Shown here piece after piece: positions 41,903 through 50,788 of a stretch of DNA of 64,000 bases (the first letter of the stretch is position 1; each line of letters opens with the position of its first letter). The stretch comes from Actinosynnema sp040640215. Lineage in GTDB: Bacteria > Actinomycetota > Actinomycetes > Mycobacteriales > Pseudonocardiaceae. The position numbers and the translations under genes are program-made. The notes beneath the pieces are model-generated. The model was not told the DNA's origin. It was given only the letters and a program-made list of their open reading frames with translations, and searched no databases. Where the stretch lies: NCBI RefSeq assembly GCF_040640215.1, contig NZ_JBFABG010000017.1, positions 40,509 to 104,508 of the forward strand, read 5' to 3'.

Positions 41903-43215
41903 TTGTTCTCGGGCTCGTCGCCGATGACCGACTGGACGACCATCCGCTCGTCGCCGAAGACGTCGTCGGAGTCGACGCCGTACTTGCGGACGTGCTCGCC
42001 GTCCTCCTCGCCCTCACCGCTCTTGGCGGCGGGCTGGAGCATCGAACCACCCGCACCGGCCTTGGCCCCGGCTCCCGCGCGCGCCTCGGCACCGGGCCGC
42101 GACGGCACCCGCTCGTCGGGGTCGATCGCCCCGAGCGTCGCGGAGATCCCGGCCTTGCCGGCCAGCACCCCCGGCACCGCCCCCGCGCCCCGGGCACCGC
42201 CCTTGGGCACCGCCTCGCCGCCGGGCTTGCCACCACCGGGCAGGCCCGCCGAGGACGGGTTGCGCACGACCTTGCCACCCCGGGCCGTGGCCGCCACGGC
42301 ACCGAGCGCCGCACCGCCCGCCAACCCGAGCCCCAGGCCGAGCCCGAGGTTCGACCCGCCGACCTTGCCGGACACCACCGGCGCGACCGGCGTGCCGCCC
42401 TGGGCACCGGGCAGCGGCGAAACGCCGGTGCTCCCGCCGCCGGGCAACTGGCCCGGCAACTGACCCGGCAACTGGCCGGGCAGGTGCCCCGGCAGGTGCC
42501 CCGGCAACTGGGGCGGCAACCCGACCGACCCGCCGACCACCTGGCCGGAACCGCCACCGGGCAGCGAACCGGGAACACCGCCGTGCGCACCGGGGATGCC
42601 GCCACCGAACTGGTGCACCGGGGCGACCGGCGTGGACACCGCGGAGGACGTCGCGGTGACGTCGAACTCCCGGGGCTTGGTCATGCCCTGGTACCGGTCG
42701 AGCGAATCCCGACTGGCGTCGACGTACTGGTCGAACCCGCGGATGACCTGCTCGCGCGCCGCCTGCGTCGCCTTGACCTCTTTGGCGTGATCGGTCTCGT
42801 ACCCGAAGAACCCGCCCGCGTCGTCCCAGAAACTCGTCTCGGTGTCGCCGCTGAGCTTGCCCGCCTCCGGCATCCCGTTGCGGGAGTTGCTGTAGTTCGC
42901 ACCCTGGATGGCGGTCGCCTGCGAGTTCTGCTGCCCGGCTTCGGTGCCCGAGGTGGCCACGTCGGCGGAAACCGTCACGGCCTTGCCGGAGTTCTCGCCG
43001 GCCGCGCCCTCCCAGTCGATGTCGAGCTTCTTGAGCTGCTCGCGCAGCGTGCTGTCGACGGTTTCGAGGCTGGCGGCGAGCGTTCGCAGCGAGTGCGAGG
43101 CGTCGCTGAACCGCTGCGCGGCGTCGCTGCCCGTGAACTGCTGGAGGAGCTGCGACAGAGCGCCGTTGTCGCGCCCCTCGAACCGGTGATCCTTGAGCTG
43201 CCTGAAGTCGGTCAC
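41899..43215 (-). CDS. PPE-like type VII secretion substrate (module 2)
   Basis: A 438-residue protein. The helical N-terminal part (to about residue 175) includes a DWEG turn at Trp68; a Gly/Pro linker with LPGQ/LPGH tetrapeptide repeats and a Gly-Leu stretch follows; the acidic C-terminus ends DDVFGDERMVVQSVIGDEP. The tail and layout match the module 1 protein. It begins 10 bases after the DUF3558 lipoprotein gene. Export with EspG help is inferred. Confidence 0.8.
   Translation of the reverse strand: MTDFRQLKDHRFEGRDNGALSQLLQQFTGSDAAQRFSDASHSLRTLAASLETVDSTLREQLKKLDIDWEGAAGENSGKAVTVSADVATSGTEAGQQNSQATAIQGANYSNSRNGMPEAGKLSGDTETSFWDDAGGFFGYETDHAKEVKATQAAREQVIRGFDQYVDASRDSLDRYQGMTKPREFDVTATSSAVSTPVAPVHQFGGGIPGAHGGVPGSLPGGGSGQVVGGSVGLPPQLPGHLPGHLPGQLPGQLPGQLPGGGSTGVSPLPGAQGGTPVAPVVSGKVGGSNLGLGLGLGLAGGAALGAVAATARGGKVVRNPSSAGLPGGGKPGGEAVPKGGARGAGAVPGVLAGKAGISATLGAIDPDERVPSRPGAEARAGAGAKAGAGGSMLQPAAKSGEGEEDGEHVRKYGVDSDDVFGDERMVVQSVIGDEPENK
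42443..42514 (-). repeat. 12-base tandem repeat, six copies
   Basis: Six units of GGCAACTGGCCC type (two variants) encode consecutive LPGQ/LPGH tetrapeptides in the PPE-like linker. It is a likely site of length variation between strains. Confidence 0.8.
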
Positions 43216-43225
43216 GACTTCCCCC

Positions 43226-43837
43226 TCACTTCAAGGTCTGCAAGGTCGTGAGCGCCACCTCGGCACCCTTGGCGGCGTTCTGGCACATCTGGTCCTGGGT
43301 GAAGTCACGGCTGGTGGGCAGGAACTGGGCGACCAGTTGCTGGCCGTCCGCCACGTCGACCGCCACCGTGCACTCGACGCTGGACGTCCCGCTGAAGGTG
43401 ACCTGCACGGCGGGGTAGTCCCCCACCTTCTTCGGGGAGGTGTCGAGGTTGCCCGAGTCGGTCCAGTAGCCGACGCCCTCGTTGGTGACCAGGGCGATGT
43501 TGTACGAGAAAGCGGGCAGCACGCCCGGCCCGGTGCGTTGGCTGCAAGCGGGCGACTTCGTACCCTTGATCACCTCGGACGGGCGGTTGTCCGTCTTCTC
43601 GGTGCCCAACTGCTTCTGCTTGTCCGCCGGGATCAGAGCGCACGGGTCGACGCCGTCGAGGGTGAGCGCCTCAGGCCGGTCGGAGGCGGGCGTGGTGGTG
43701 GTGCCCGCCGACGAACTCCCCGCGGTGGGGGTCGTCGGGGCGGCGGTGGTCGGATTGCCCTTCTCGCCCGCGGTGGTGCAACCCACCACCAGAGCGGTCG
43801 CCGCACCGGCGACGACCGCGAACTTAACGAGACGCAC
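43226..43837 (-). CDS. DUF3558-type lipoprotein (module 2)
   Basis: GTG 43837 is preferred, with GGAG six bases upstream; a TTG at 43849 is the other choice. The 203-residue lipoprotein has lipobox VVGC, a Thr/Pro/Ser linker and a DUF3558 domain from LDGVDPCALIP, with further Cys in PACSQRTG, ECTVAVDVADGQQ and DQMCQNA. It matches the module 1 lipoprotein, including the CTVAVDV block. It overlaps the upstream small gene by 14 bases. Function unknown. Confidence 0.8.
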   Translation of the reverse strand: MRLVKFAVVAGAATALVVGCTTAGEKGNPTTAAPTTPTAGSSSAGTTTTPASDRPEALTLDGVDPCALIPADKQKQLGTEKTDNRPSEVIKGTKSPACSQRTGPGVLPAFSYNIALVTNEGVGYWTDSGNLDTSPKKVGDYPAVQVTFSGTSSVECTVAVDVADGQQLVAQFLPTSRDFTQDQMCQNAAKGAEVALTTLQTLK

Positions 43838-44285
43838 CAGCCGCTCCAAACGCAGACTTGATCTCGTCCTCGGTGAACCCGTACTGCGCGGCGGCGGCGC
43901 GCAACTGGCCGACGAGACCGGTCAGGCTCCGGATGTACGCGCTGATCCGCTCGGCGTAGGAATCCGGGTGCTCCAGCAGGCGGTCGTTCCACGCGGAGGC
44001 GACGTCCTGGTTCACCTCGTCGAGCCCGCCCAGGGTGATCCGCATGCCGATCACGGCTTCCTGGTGGGCGTAGGTGAGGTCGTCCACCTGGTGCTGGATG
44101 AGCTTGGCCGCCTCCAGCACGGTCTCGCGCGAGACGCTGAACTTCTGACCCGCCCCCGGCGAGCCGGCCACCGTGTCGTTCAGGCGCTTCTCCGCCGCGA
44201 ACATGTGGCCGACCGCACGACCGATGGCCCCACCCGCTCCGGCGACGGCTCCCAGTAGGCCGTTCTCCTCTGCCACGACGTCCAT
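43824..44285 (-). CDS. small ESX-associated helical protein (module 2)
   Basis: ATG 44285, or GTG 44276 which is better spaced from GGGGG. The 153-residue protein has a Gly/Ala-rich start and long helices (ETVLEAAKLIQHQVDDLTYAHQEAVIGMRITLGGLDEVN), then AQYGFTEDEIKSAFG containing YGFTE, a YxxxD/E-type signal. First gene of module 2. It could be a secreted PE/EspC-like protein. Homology to known families is not obvious. Confidence 0.65.
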   Translation of the reverse strand: MDVVAEENGLLGAVAGAGGAIGRAVGHMFAAEKRLNDTVAGSPGAGQKFSVSRETVLEAAKLIQHQVDDLTYAHQEAVIGMRITLGGLDEVNQDVASAWNDRLLEHPDSYAERISAYIRSLTGLVGQLRAAAAQYGFTEDEIKSAFGAAGASR

Positions 44286-44365
44286 CCCCCGTACAGTCGG
44301 TAACGGTTTGGTCCCCGATCGCAGGCTACCAACGACCGCGTGAACCGGGTCTGAGGTTCGACGAA

Positions 44366-44394
44366 AGCGAGGGCGGACAGGTTCCGCCCTCGCT
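44366..44394 (-). terminator. 12-bp perfect hairpin terminator of purD
   Basis: AGCGAGGGCGGA pairs perfectly with TCCGCCCTCGCT around a five-base loop, 46 bases past the purD stop. On the minus strand CTTTCG follows the stem. Confidence 0.75.
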
Positions 44395-44440
44395 CGGATG
44401 TCGTAATAACGGGTGGTGTGGATCACCCGGTGGACGGACG

Positions 44441-45697
44441 CTACGGGACGTCGATCTCGCCCTTCGCCGCGCGCAGCGCGATGTCCGTCCGGTGGTGGGA
44501 GCCGGTCAGGTGGACCGCCTCGACCCGGCGGTACGCCTCCGTTCGGGCGTCGGTCAGGGTTTCGCCCGTCCCCACGACGGACAGCACGCGGCCTCCGGTC
44601 GACACGACCGCTCCGTCCTCGCGGCGGCGGGTGCCCGCGTGGAGGACGCCCTCGGCGTCACCTCCGGTGATGACGTCACCCGTCCGGGGGCGGCCCGGGT
44701 AGCCCTCGGCGGCCACGACGACGGTCACCGCGTAGCCGTCCGCCCACTCCAGCGGCTCGGCGGAGGACAGCTTCCCCTGGGCCGCCGCCAGGAACAGGCC
44801 GGCCAACGGCGTGCGCAGGAGGGCCACGACGGCCTGCGTCTCCGGGTCGCCGAACCGGCAGTTGAACTCGATGACCTGCGGGCCGTCCGACGTCAGCGCG
44901 AGCCCCGCGTACAGCAGGCCGGTGAACGGCGTCCCGCGCGCGGCCAGCTCGTCCACGACCGGTTGGACGCACGTCGCCACGATGGTCGGCACCAGGTCGT
45001 CCGACGCCCACGGCAGCGGCGCGTACGCGCCCATGCCGCCGGTGTTCGGGCCGGAGTCGTCGTCGCCGACCCGCTTGAAGTCCTGCGCGGGCAGCAGGGG
45101 CACCACGGTGGCACCGTCCACCAGGCAGAACAGCGACACCTCCGGCCCGTCGAGGAACGACTCCAGCAGCACCGGGTGGCCGTGGTCGAGCAGCGTCATC
45201 GCGTGGGCCCGCGCCACCGCGCGGTCGGTGGTGACCACGACGCCCTTGCCCGCCGCGAGACCGTCGTCCTTCACCACCCAGCGCGGCCCGAAGTGGGTCA
45301 GCGCGGCGTCCAGGCGGGCGGGGTTGTCGATCACCTCGGACGTCGCGGTGGGCACGCCGGCGGCGGCCATCACGTCCTTCGCGAACGCCTTGGAGCCCTC
45401 GATCCGGGCCGCCTCGGCGGACGGGCCGAAACAGGGGATGCCGGCGGCGCGCACGGCGTCGGCCGCACCCGCCACCAGGGGCTGTTCCGGCCCGACCACG
45501 ACGAGGTCGGCCTTCCACTCCCGGGCCAGCGCGGTGACCGCTCCGGGGTCGCCGACGTCGACCCCGTAGATCTCCGCCAGGCCCGCGATCCCGGCATTGC
45601 CGGGTGCGCAGGCCAGCGCGATCACCGAAGGGTCCCGCGACAACGCGAGGGCAAGGGCATGTTCACGGGCGCCAGACCCGATGACCAGGACACGCAC
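44441..45697 (-). CDS. purD: phosphoribosylamine-glycine ligase PurD
   Basis: A 418-residue ATP-grasp enzyme from a GTG start, forming GAR in the second step of purine synthesis. VLVIGSGAREHALA, PGNAGIA, VVGPEQPLVAG, VVKDDGLAAGKGVVV, GDDDSGPNTGGMGAYAP and EFNCRFGDPETQ are diagnostic. It is a single gene between ESX module 2 and the TRAP transporter genes. There is no local regulator. Confidence 0.97.
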   Translation of the reverse strand: MRVLVIGSGAREHALALALSRDPSVIALACAPGNAGIAGLAEIYGVDVGDPGAVTALAREWKADLVVVGPEQPLVAGAADAVRAAGIPCFGPSAEAARIEGSKAFAKDVMAAAGVPTATSEVIDNPARLDAALTHFGPRWVVKDDGLAAGKGVVVTTDRAVARAHAMTLLDHGHPVLLESFLDGPEVSLFCLVDGATVVPLLPAQDFKRVGDDDSGPNTGGMGAYAPLPWASDDLVPTIVATCVQPVVDELAARGTPFTGLLYAGLALTSDGPQVIEFNCRFGDPETQAVVALLRTPLAGLFLAAAQGKLSSAEPLEWADGYAVTVVVAAEGYPGRPRTGDVITGGDAEGVLHAGTRRREDGAVVSTGGRVLSVVGTGETLTDARTEAYRRVEAVHLTGSHHRTDIALRAAKGEIDVP

Positions 45698-45725
45698 GGT
45701 GGGGAAGCCTAGATGACCCGACCGG

Positions 45726-46703
45726 TCAACCGCCGAACGCGTCCAGCGAACCGACGTGCAGGGGCACCGGGTCGGTCAGCGCGGCCTTCTCCTCGACGAT
45801 GTCCCGGGCCGCCGGGTGGATCTTCTCCAGCTCGGACTTCCGGTCGAACAGCAGCCGGGTGACGGCGCACGCGCTGCCCTCCGGGAAGTCCGGCCGCACC
45901 AGCAGCACGTTGGGCACCACGACGGTGGGCACGTCGGCGGGCCGGCCGTAGGTGGCGGCCGGGATGGTGCCCCGGTCGTAGACCGGGTTGACCTCCTTGA
46001 GCTTGGGCAGCAGCGGCGTGATGTCGAGGAACTCGACCTGGTCCTCCAACGACGTGGTGATGTCGGTGATCTGCGCCGTGGGCAGCCCGCCGGACCACAC
46101 CAGGCCGTCGAGGCTGCCGTCCTTCATGCCGTCGGCGGTCTTGGCCAGGTCGAGCCGCTGGACCTCGACGTCGACGGCCGGGTCGAGCCCGGCGGCGGCG
46201 AGCAACCGGTTGGCGATCACCTCGGTGCCGGACTTGGGCGAGCCGGTGGAGATCCGCTTGCCCTTCAGGTCGGCGACGGAGTCGATGCCGCTGGAGGTGC
46301 GCACCAGGACCTGGGTGTAGTTCGGGTAGAGCCGGCTGAGGGCCCGCACCTGCTGCGGCTCGCCCTCGAACGCGCCCTTGCCCTCGACCGCGTCGGCGGC
46401 CGAGTCGGCGAGCGCGAACGCCACGTCGTAGTCGCCCGCGACGAGCTGCTGGATGTTCTGCACGGACGCGCCGGTCTCGGCGGCCGTGGCCTTGAGCCCG
46501 GTGTGGTCGCTGATCAGCTTGGCCAGCCCGCCGCCGACCACGTAGTAGACGCCGCCGGAGTTGCCGGTGGCGATGGTGATCCGCCCCTCGGGGGCCTGGC
46601 AGGCGGCGGCCGGAGCGCCGTCGTCGGTGGCGCGCTTGCCACCGCACCCGGCCGCGACCAGCGCGACCGCGAGCACGGCGACCGGGATCTTCCAGCTACG
46701 CAT
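45726..46703 (-). CDS. TAXI-family TRAP transporter substrate-binding lipoprotein
   Basis: A 325-residue lipoprotein with lipobox VAAGC (Cys20). ITIATGNSGGVYYVVGGGLAKLI is the TAXI-family opening; GASVQNIQQLVAGDYDVAFALAD and STGSPKSGTEVIANRLL follow. It should capture an organic acid or related solute for the fused permease encoded just upstream. The start overlaps the permease stop by eight bases, with AAGGA upstream. The substrate is unknown. Confidence 0.9.
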   Translation of the reverse strand: MRSWKIPVAVLAVALVAAGCGGKRATDDGAPAAACQAPEGRITIATGNSGGVYYVVGGGLAKLISDHTGLKATAAETGASVQNIQQLVAGDYDVAFALADSAADAVEGKGAFEGEPQQVRALSRLYPNYTQVLVRTSSGIDSVADLKGKRISTGSPKSGTEVIANRLLAAAGLDPAVDVEVQRLDLAKTADGMKDGSLDGLVWSGGLPTAQITDITTSLEDQVEFLDITPLLPKLKEVNPVYDRGTIPAATYGRPADVPTVVVPNVLLVRPDFPEGSACAVTRLLFDRKSELEKIHPAARDIVEEKAALTDPVPLHVGSLDAFGG

Positions 46704-48675
46704 CTCGTTCCTTTCCCCGCAGGAGGACTTTCGGCAGGAGCACGTGCACGGCCACCGCGACCAGCAGGAGGGCCAGGCCGATGACGACGGAGACCGGTTG
46801 CAGGTAGAGCAGGGCGACCGCGGCCGGCAGGCAGAGCAGCCGCTCGGGCCACCGGGCGGGGCCGAACATCCAGCCGCCGGTGAGCACGGCCAGCGCGGCC
46901 ACCCCCACCACCGAGACCGCGAACGCCCACAGCACGTCGACGAACGAGGAGCGCAGCAGCAGTCCGGCCCCGTTGTCGGTGAGCACGAACGCGAGCGGCA
47001 CCAGGAAGGCCGGCAGCGTGTACTTCCAGGTGCGCCACATGGTCTTCATGACGTCGCCGCCGGTGATCGCCGCCGCCGCCACCGCGGCCAGCGCGGTGGG
47101 TGGCGTGACCTCGGACAGGACCGCGTAGTAGAAGATGAACATCGCGGCTTCTTCGCGGGCCACCCCGAGCTCGGTCAGGGCGGGCCCGATGACCACCCAC
47201 GAGATGATGAAGGACGCCGTGACCGGCACGGCCAGCCCCAGCACGCTGACCGCCACCGCCGCGAGGACGACCGTCACGAACAGCACCACGGCGGGATCGG
47301 ACGACACCACCCCGGCGAGGTCGACCAGCGCCGACGCGAGCTCCTGGCCCAGCCCGGTCTTGGTGATGGTGGAGGTGATGACACCGGCCGCCGCGCACAC
47401 CGCGATCACCGGGAGCGCGCCGCGCACGCCGAGCGCCGGCGACTCCACCATCGCCCGCGCCCACCCGCGCACGTCACGCCGCCGGGCCACCAGCGCGAAC
47501 GCCGCCGCCACCCCGGTCGCGTACACCACGGCCGAGTACACCGGGACGTCCAGCGCCAGGAAGACCACGATCACCGCGAGCGACAGGAAGTGGTACCCGC
47601 CCCGCTTGAGCACCGCCCACGCGCCGGGCACGTCGACGTCCACCGGTTTCGCGCCGAACCGCCGGGCGTCGACCTCCACCGCCAGCGCGATGCCCAGGTA
47701 GTAGAGCAGGGTGGGCACGATCGCCCAGACCAGCACCTGGAGGTAGGAGGTCTCCAGGTACTCCGCGATGATGAACGCCGCCGCGCCGAGCGTGGGCGGC
47801 GACAGGATCGCCCCGATCCCCGACGCCGCGAGCAGGCCGCCCGCGTTCTCCCTCGGGTACCCGGCCTTCTTCAGCATCGGCCAGGTGACCGCGCCCAATG
47901 ACACGGTCGTGGCCGTGCCCGACCCGGACACCGTGCCCAGCAGGAAACCGGCGGCGGCGGCGGTGCGCCCGGGAGCGGTCCGGGATTTCCGGAACGCCGC
48001 GAAACTGATGTCGACGAAGAACGCACCCGCTCCGGAGGCGTTCAGCACGGCCCCGTAGATCGTGAACAGCACGATATAAGTGGCGGCCACGTCCAACGGC
48101 GTCCCGTAGAACCCGGTCGCGTCGTTGTAGAACCCGTTGATGATCTGGTCGAAGTCCACCCCGGCGTGGGAAACGGCCCAGGACTGCGGCAGATAACCGC
48201 CGTAGTAGGCGAAGGCGAGAAAACCCAGGCACACCACCGGCAACACCCACCCGGTGGTCCGCCGGCAGGCTTCCAGCACCAGCAGCAGGAGCAGGGACCC
48301 GGCCACGACGTCCAGGACGGTCAACTGCCCCTGCCGGTCCAGGAACGCGTCGAACCCGCCGAACAGCGGATAAGCACCGACCACGAACGCCAGCAGCGCC
48401 GGCACCCAGTCGAGCGGGCCGGGAGCGCCGTCCCCGCCGCGCCGCCCCCGGTAGCACAGGAAGACCAGCGGCAGGGTCACCGCCAGGAAGATCACCAGGT
48501 AGTACTGGCCGCCTTTCGCGAACGGCCAGAAAACTTGTTTGAGGACTAATAACGCGATACCCAGCGTGGCCGCCCGGACGCCGATCTCCCACCGCCGGGG
48601 TAATTCCCGGGACGGGCGTTCCTCGTCGTACTCGGCGATCAGCTCGGCGACCTCGGCCGGTGCTGTGGTCGACAC
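46696..48675 (-). CDS. TRAP transporter fused permease (4TM-12TM)
   Basis: GTG 48675 has GAAGGGG five bases upstream; GTG 48681 is too near. The 659-residue protein joins a DctQ-like four-span part to a DctM-like large part, giving about 16 or more spans. GGYLPQSWAVSHAGVDFDQIINGFYND, SGSGTATTVSLGAVTWPMLKKAGYP and SPPTLGAAAFIIAEYL are typical of TAXI-linked permeases. With the binding protein it forms an ion-gradient-driven uptake system for a carboxylate-type solute. Confidence 0.9.
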   Translation of the reverse strand: MSTTAPAEVAELIAEYDEERPSRELPRRWEIGVRAATLGIALLVLKQVFWPFAKGGQYYLVIFLAVTLPLVFLCYRGRRGGDGAPGPLDWVPALLAFVVGAYPLFGGFDAFLDRQGQLTVLDVVAGSLLLLLVLEACRRTTGWVLPVVCLGFLAFAYYGGYLPQSWAVSHAGVDFDQIINGFYNDATGFYGTPLDVAATYIVLFTIYGAVLNASGAGAFFVDISFAAFRKSRTAPGRTAAAAGFLLGTVSGSGTATTVSLGAVTWPMLKKAGYPRENAGGLLAASGIGAILSPPTLGAAAFIIAEYLETSYLQVLVWAIVPTLLYYLGIALAVEVDARRFGAKPVDVDVPGAWAVLKRGGYHFLSLAVIVVFLALDVPVYSAVVYATGVAAAFALVARRRDVRGWARAMVESPALGVRGALPVIAVCAAAGVITSTITKTGLGQELASALVDLAGVVSSDPAVVLFVTVVLAAVAVSVLGLAVPVTASFIISWVVIGPALTELGVAREEAAMFIFYYAVLSEVTPPTALAAVAAAAITGGDVMKTMWRTWKYTLPAFLVPLAFVLTDNGAGLLLRSSFVDVLWAFAVSVVGVAALAVLTGGWMFGPARWPERLLCLPAAVALLYLQPVSVVIGLALLLVAVAVHVLLPKVLLRGKERDA

Positions 48676-48805
48676 GCGCACCCCTTCGTGTCGCGCGGAA
48701 TTCCGATACGACCGAAGTTACTTGTGCCGCCGGTCACCGCAGTAGTCCGACCACCTAAAGGGACTGTAAAGAACCCCGCACCGGACGCGCTCGGGCGGGG
48801 ATCGG

Positions 48806-48826
48806 CGCGCGCCGGACCGGCGCGCG
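48806..48826 (-). terminator. hairpin after the UBP zinc-finger gene
   Basis: CGCGCGCCGG and its complement flank a single A, so the folded stem would be about 8 bp with a small loop. It lies five bases beyond the stop at 48832. Confidence 0.5.
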
Positions 48827-48831
48827 GCGGT

Positions 48832-49101
48832 TCACACCACCCGGGCGTCCACGTAGCACCACCGCCAGTCCTCGCCGGGCTCGAACGAGCGCATCACCGG
48901 GTGCCCCTCGGCGTGGAAGTGCGCGGTGGCGTGCCGCCGAGGGCTGGAGTCGCAGCAGGCGACGTGCCCGCAGGTGAGGCACATCCGCAGGTGGGCCCAG
49001 TTCCGCTCGCCGGCGGCCAGGCAGTCCGCGCACCCCTCCGACGAGGACGGCGAGACCGCCCCGGGCAGTGCGTCGACGTGAGGACAGGTCATACCGGCCA
49101 T
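48832..49101 (-). CDS. UBP-type zinc finger protein
   Basis: About 89 residues; the start may instead be ATG 49092. The Cys/His array (TCPHVD, CADCLAAG, LRMCLTCGHVACCD, RHATAHFHAEGHPVMRSFEPG) is the ZnF-UBP fold that in eukaryotes binds free ubiquitin C-termini. Actinobacteria lack ubiquitin, so the role here is unknown. It is divergent from the Na+/H+ antiporter gene, with only 19 bases between the two start codons, which suggests linked expression and perhaps leaderless transcripts. Confidence 0.85.
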   Translation of the reverse strand: MAGMTCPHVDALPGAVSPSSSEGCADCLAAGERNWAHLRMCLTCGHVACCDSSPRRHATAHFHAEGHPVMRSFEPGEDWRWCYVDARVV

Positions 49102-49120
49102 CATCACGCAAGATTGCGCC

Positions 49121-50674
49121 ATGCACGGTCCGGAACTGATCCTGCTGCTCCTCGGGGCGCTGCTGGTGACGGCAGTCGCCAAGCGCTTCGCCGCTCCCGC
49201 CCCGCTGGTGCTGGTGGCCACCGGCCTGGCCGTCTCGTTCATCCCCGGCCTGCCGGCGTTCGAGCTCGAACCCGAGCTGGTCCTGGTCCTGGTGCTGCCC
49301 CCGCTGCTCTACTCGGCGGCGCTGGACAGCTCGTACCACAACATCCGCGCCAACACGCGCCCGATCGGCCTGCTCGCGGTGGGCCTGGTGGTCGCCACGA
49401 CGGCCGCCGTCGGCTGGGTCGCCCACCTCGCCCTGCCCGCGCTGTCCCTGCCCGCCGCGCTGGTCCTCGGCGCGGTCGTCGCGCCGCCGGACGCCGTCGC
49501 GGCCGTGGCGATCGGCCGGCGGCTCAACCTGCCCCGGCGCACGATGACGCTGCTCACCGGCGAGAGCCTGATCAACGACGCCACCGCGCTGACCGTCTAC
49601 AAGGTGGCCGTCGCCGCCGCCCTGGGCACGACGGCCACCTGGTTGGACGGCACCCGCACGTTCGTGGTCAGCGCGGGCGGCGGCGTGCTGGTCGGCCTGG
49701 TGATCGGCGTCGGGGTGCGCACGATCCGGGCCCGGCTGCACGACGGCGTGATGGAGAGCGCGCTGGGCATGCTGGTCCCGTTCGGGGCGTACCTGTTCGC
49801 CGAGGAGCTCGGCGCGTCCGGTGTGCTGGCCGTGGTCGTCGCGGGCCTCTACATCGGCCACCAGGCCCCGAAGAGCTCCTACTACACCCGGCTCCAGGAC
49901 ACGGCGGTCTGGCGCTCGGTGGACGTCCTCCTGGAGTCCTTCGTGTTCGCGCTGATCGGCCTCCAGTTGAGGACCACCGTGCTGGCCGTCGAGATCACCG
50001 CCGCACTCGTCTGGGGCGCGGCGGCCGTCCTGGTCACCGCCGTCGCGGTGCGCTTCCTGTGGATGTACCCGGCCGCCTACCTGCCGCGCCTGCTGTCCAA
50101 GCGGGTCCGCGAGCGGGAGCGGGCACCCGGCTGGCGCGGCGTGACCGTGCTGTCCTGGGCGGGCATGCGGGGCGTGGTGTCGCTGGCCGCCGCGAGCGCC
50201 CTCCCGCTCGACCTGCCGGGCCGGGAGGTGATCGTGTTCTGCGCGTTCGTGGTCACCGTCGGCACGCTCCTGATCCAGGGACTGTCCCTGCCGTGGGTGA
50301 TCCGCAAGCTCGACTTCCAGGGCGACGAGGAGCAGGCGGACGCCCTGGCCGAGGCCCAGGTGCAGCACGCCGCCGCGCGGGCCGCCGTGGACCGGCTGGA
50401 CGAACTCGTCGAGGGCGGCGACGAGACCCCCGACCACGTCGTGGACCGGCTGCGGATCATGACCGAGCACCGGGGCAACGCCGCCTGGGAACGGCTGGGC
50501 CGCCAGGAGGACGAGAGCCCCGCCGCCGCGTACCGCCGGTTGCGCCGCACCATGCTGGAGGCCGAGCGGCAGGTCTTCGTGGAGGCCCGGGACAAGCGGC
50601 AGATCGACGACGAGGTGCTGTTCCGGGTGCTCCGCGAGTTGGACCTGGAGGAGGCGGCCATCGCGCGCGAGTGA
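49121..50674 (+). CDS. Na+/H+ antiporter (CPA1 family)
   Basis: A 517-residue membrane protein with about 12 spans, from MHGPELILLLLGALLVTAVAKR. LVLPPLLYSAALDSS, GAVVAPPDAVAAVAIGRRL, LTGESLINDATALTVYKVA and WAGMRGVVSLAAASALP are the conserved ion-path segments of NhaP/NHE-like antiporters, including the Asp of NDATAL. A charged cytosolic tail of about 120 residues (QADALAEAQVQHAAARA onward) probably regulates it. It exchanges Na+ (or K+) for H+. Confidence 0.92.
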   Translation: MHGPELILLLLGALLVTAVAKRFAAPAPLVLVATGLAVSFIPGLPAFELEPELVLVLVLPPLLYSAALDSSYHNIRANTRPIGLLAVGLVVATTAAVGWVAHLALPALSLPAALVLGAVVAPPDAVAAVAIGRRLNLPRRTMTLLTGESLINDATALTVYKVAVAAALGTTATWLDGTRTFVVSAGGGVLVGLVIGVGVRTIRARLHDGVMESALGMLVPFGAYLFAEELGASGVLAVVVAGLYIGHQAPKSSYYTRLQDTAVWRSVDVLLESFVFALIGLQLRTTVLAVEITAALVWGAAAVLVTAVAVRFLWMYPAAYLPRLLSKRVRERERAPGWRGVTVLSWAGMRGVVSLAAASALPLDLPGREVIVFCAFVVTVGTLLIQGLSLPWVIRKLDFQGDEEQADALAEAQVQHAAARAAVDRLDELVEGGDETPDHVVDRLRIMTEHRGNAAWERLGRQEDESPAAAYRRLRRTMLEAERQVFVEARDKRQIDDEVLFRVLRELDLEEAAIARE

Positions 50675-50734
50675 GCCCGCGCCACGCGTTCACGATGACG
50701 TGGCCCGCACTTCACCCGGTCGTGACGAGGACGT

Positions 50735-50758
50735 CGCGGAGCGCAACGAGGCTCCGCG
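50735..50758 (+). terminator. short hairpin after the antiporter gene
   Basis: CGCGGAGC pairs perfectly with GCTCCGCG around an eight-base loop, 60 bases past the stop. There is no T-run. Confidence 0.45.
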
Positions 50759-50788
50759 GGTCTGGTCCGCGCAACAGGGAGGTCGACG

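Noticed and set aside
44441..45697. Search for a riboswitch or PurR-type box near the pur genes
   Set aside because: No purine riboswitch-like fold or repeated operator common to the pur leaders could be recognised by eye.
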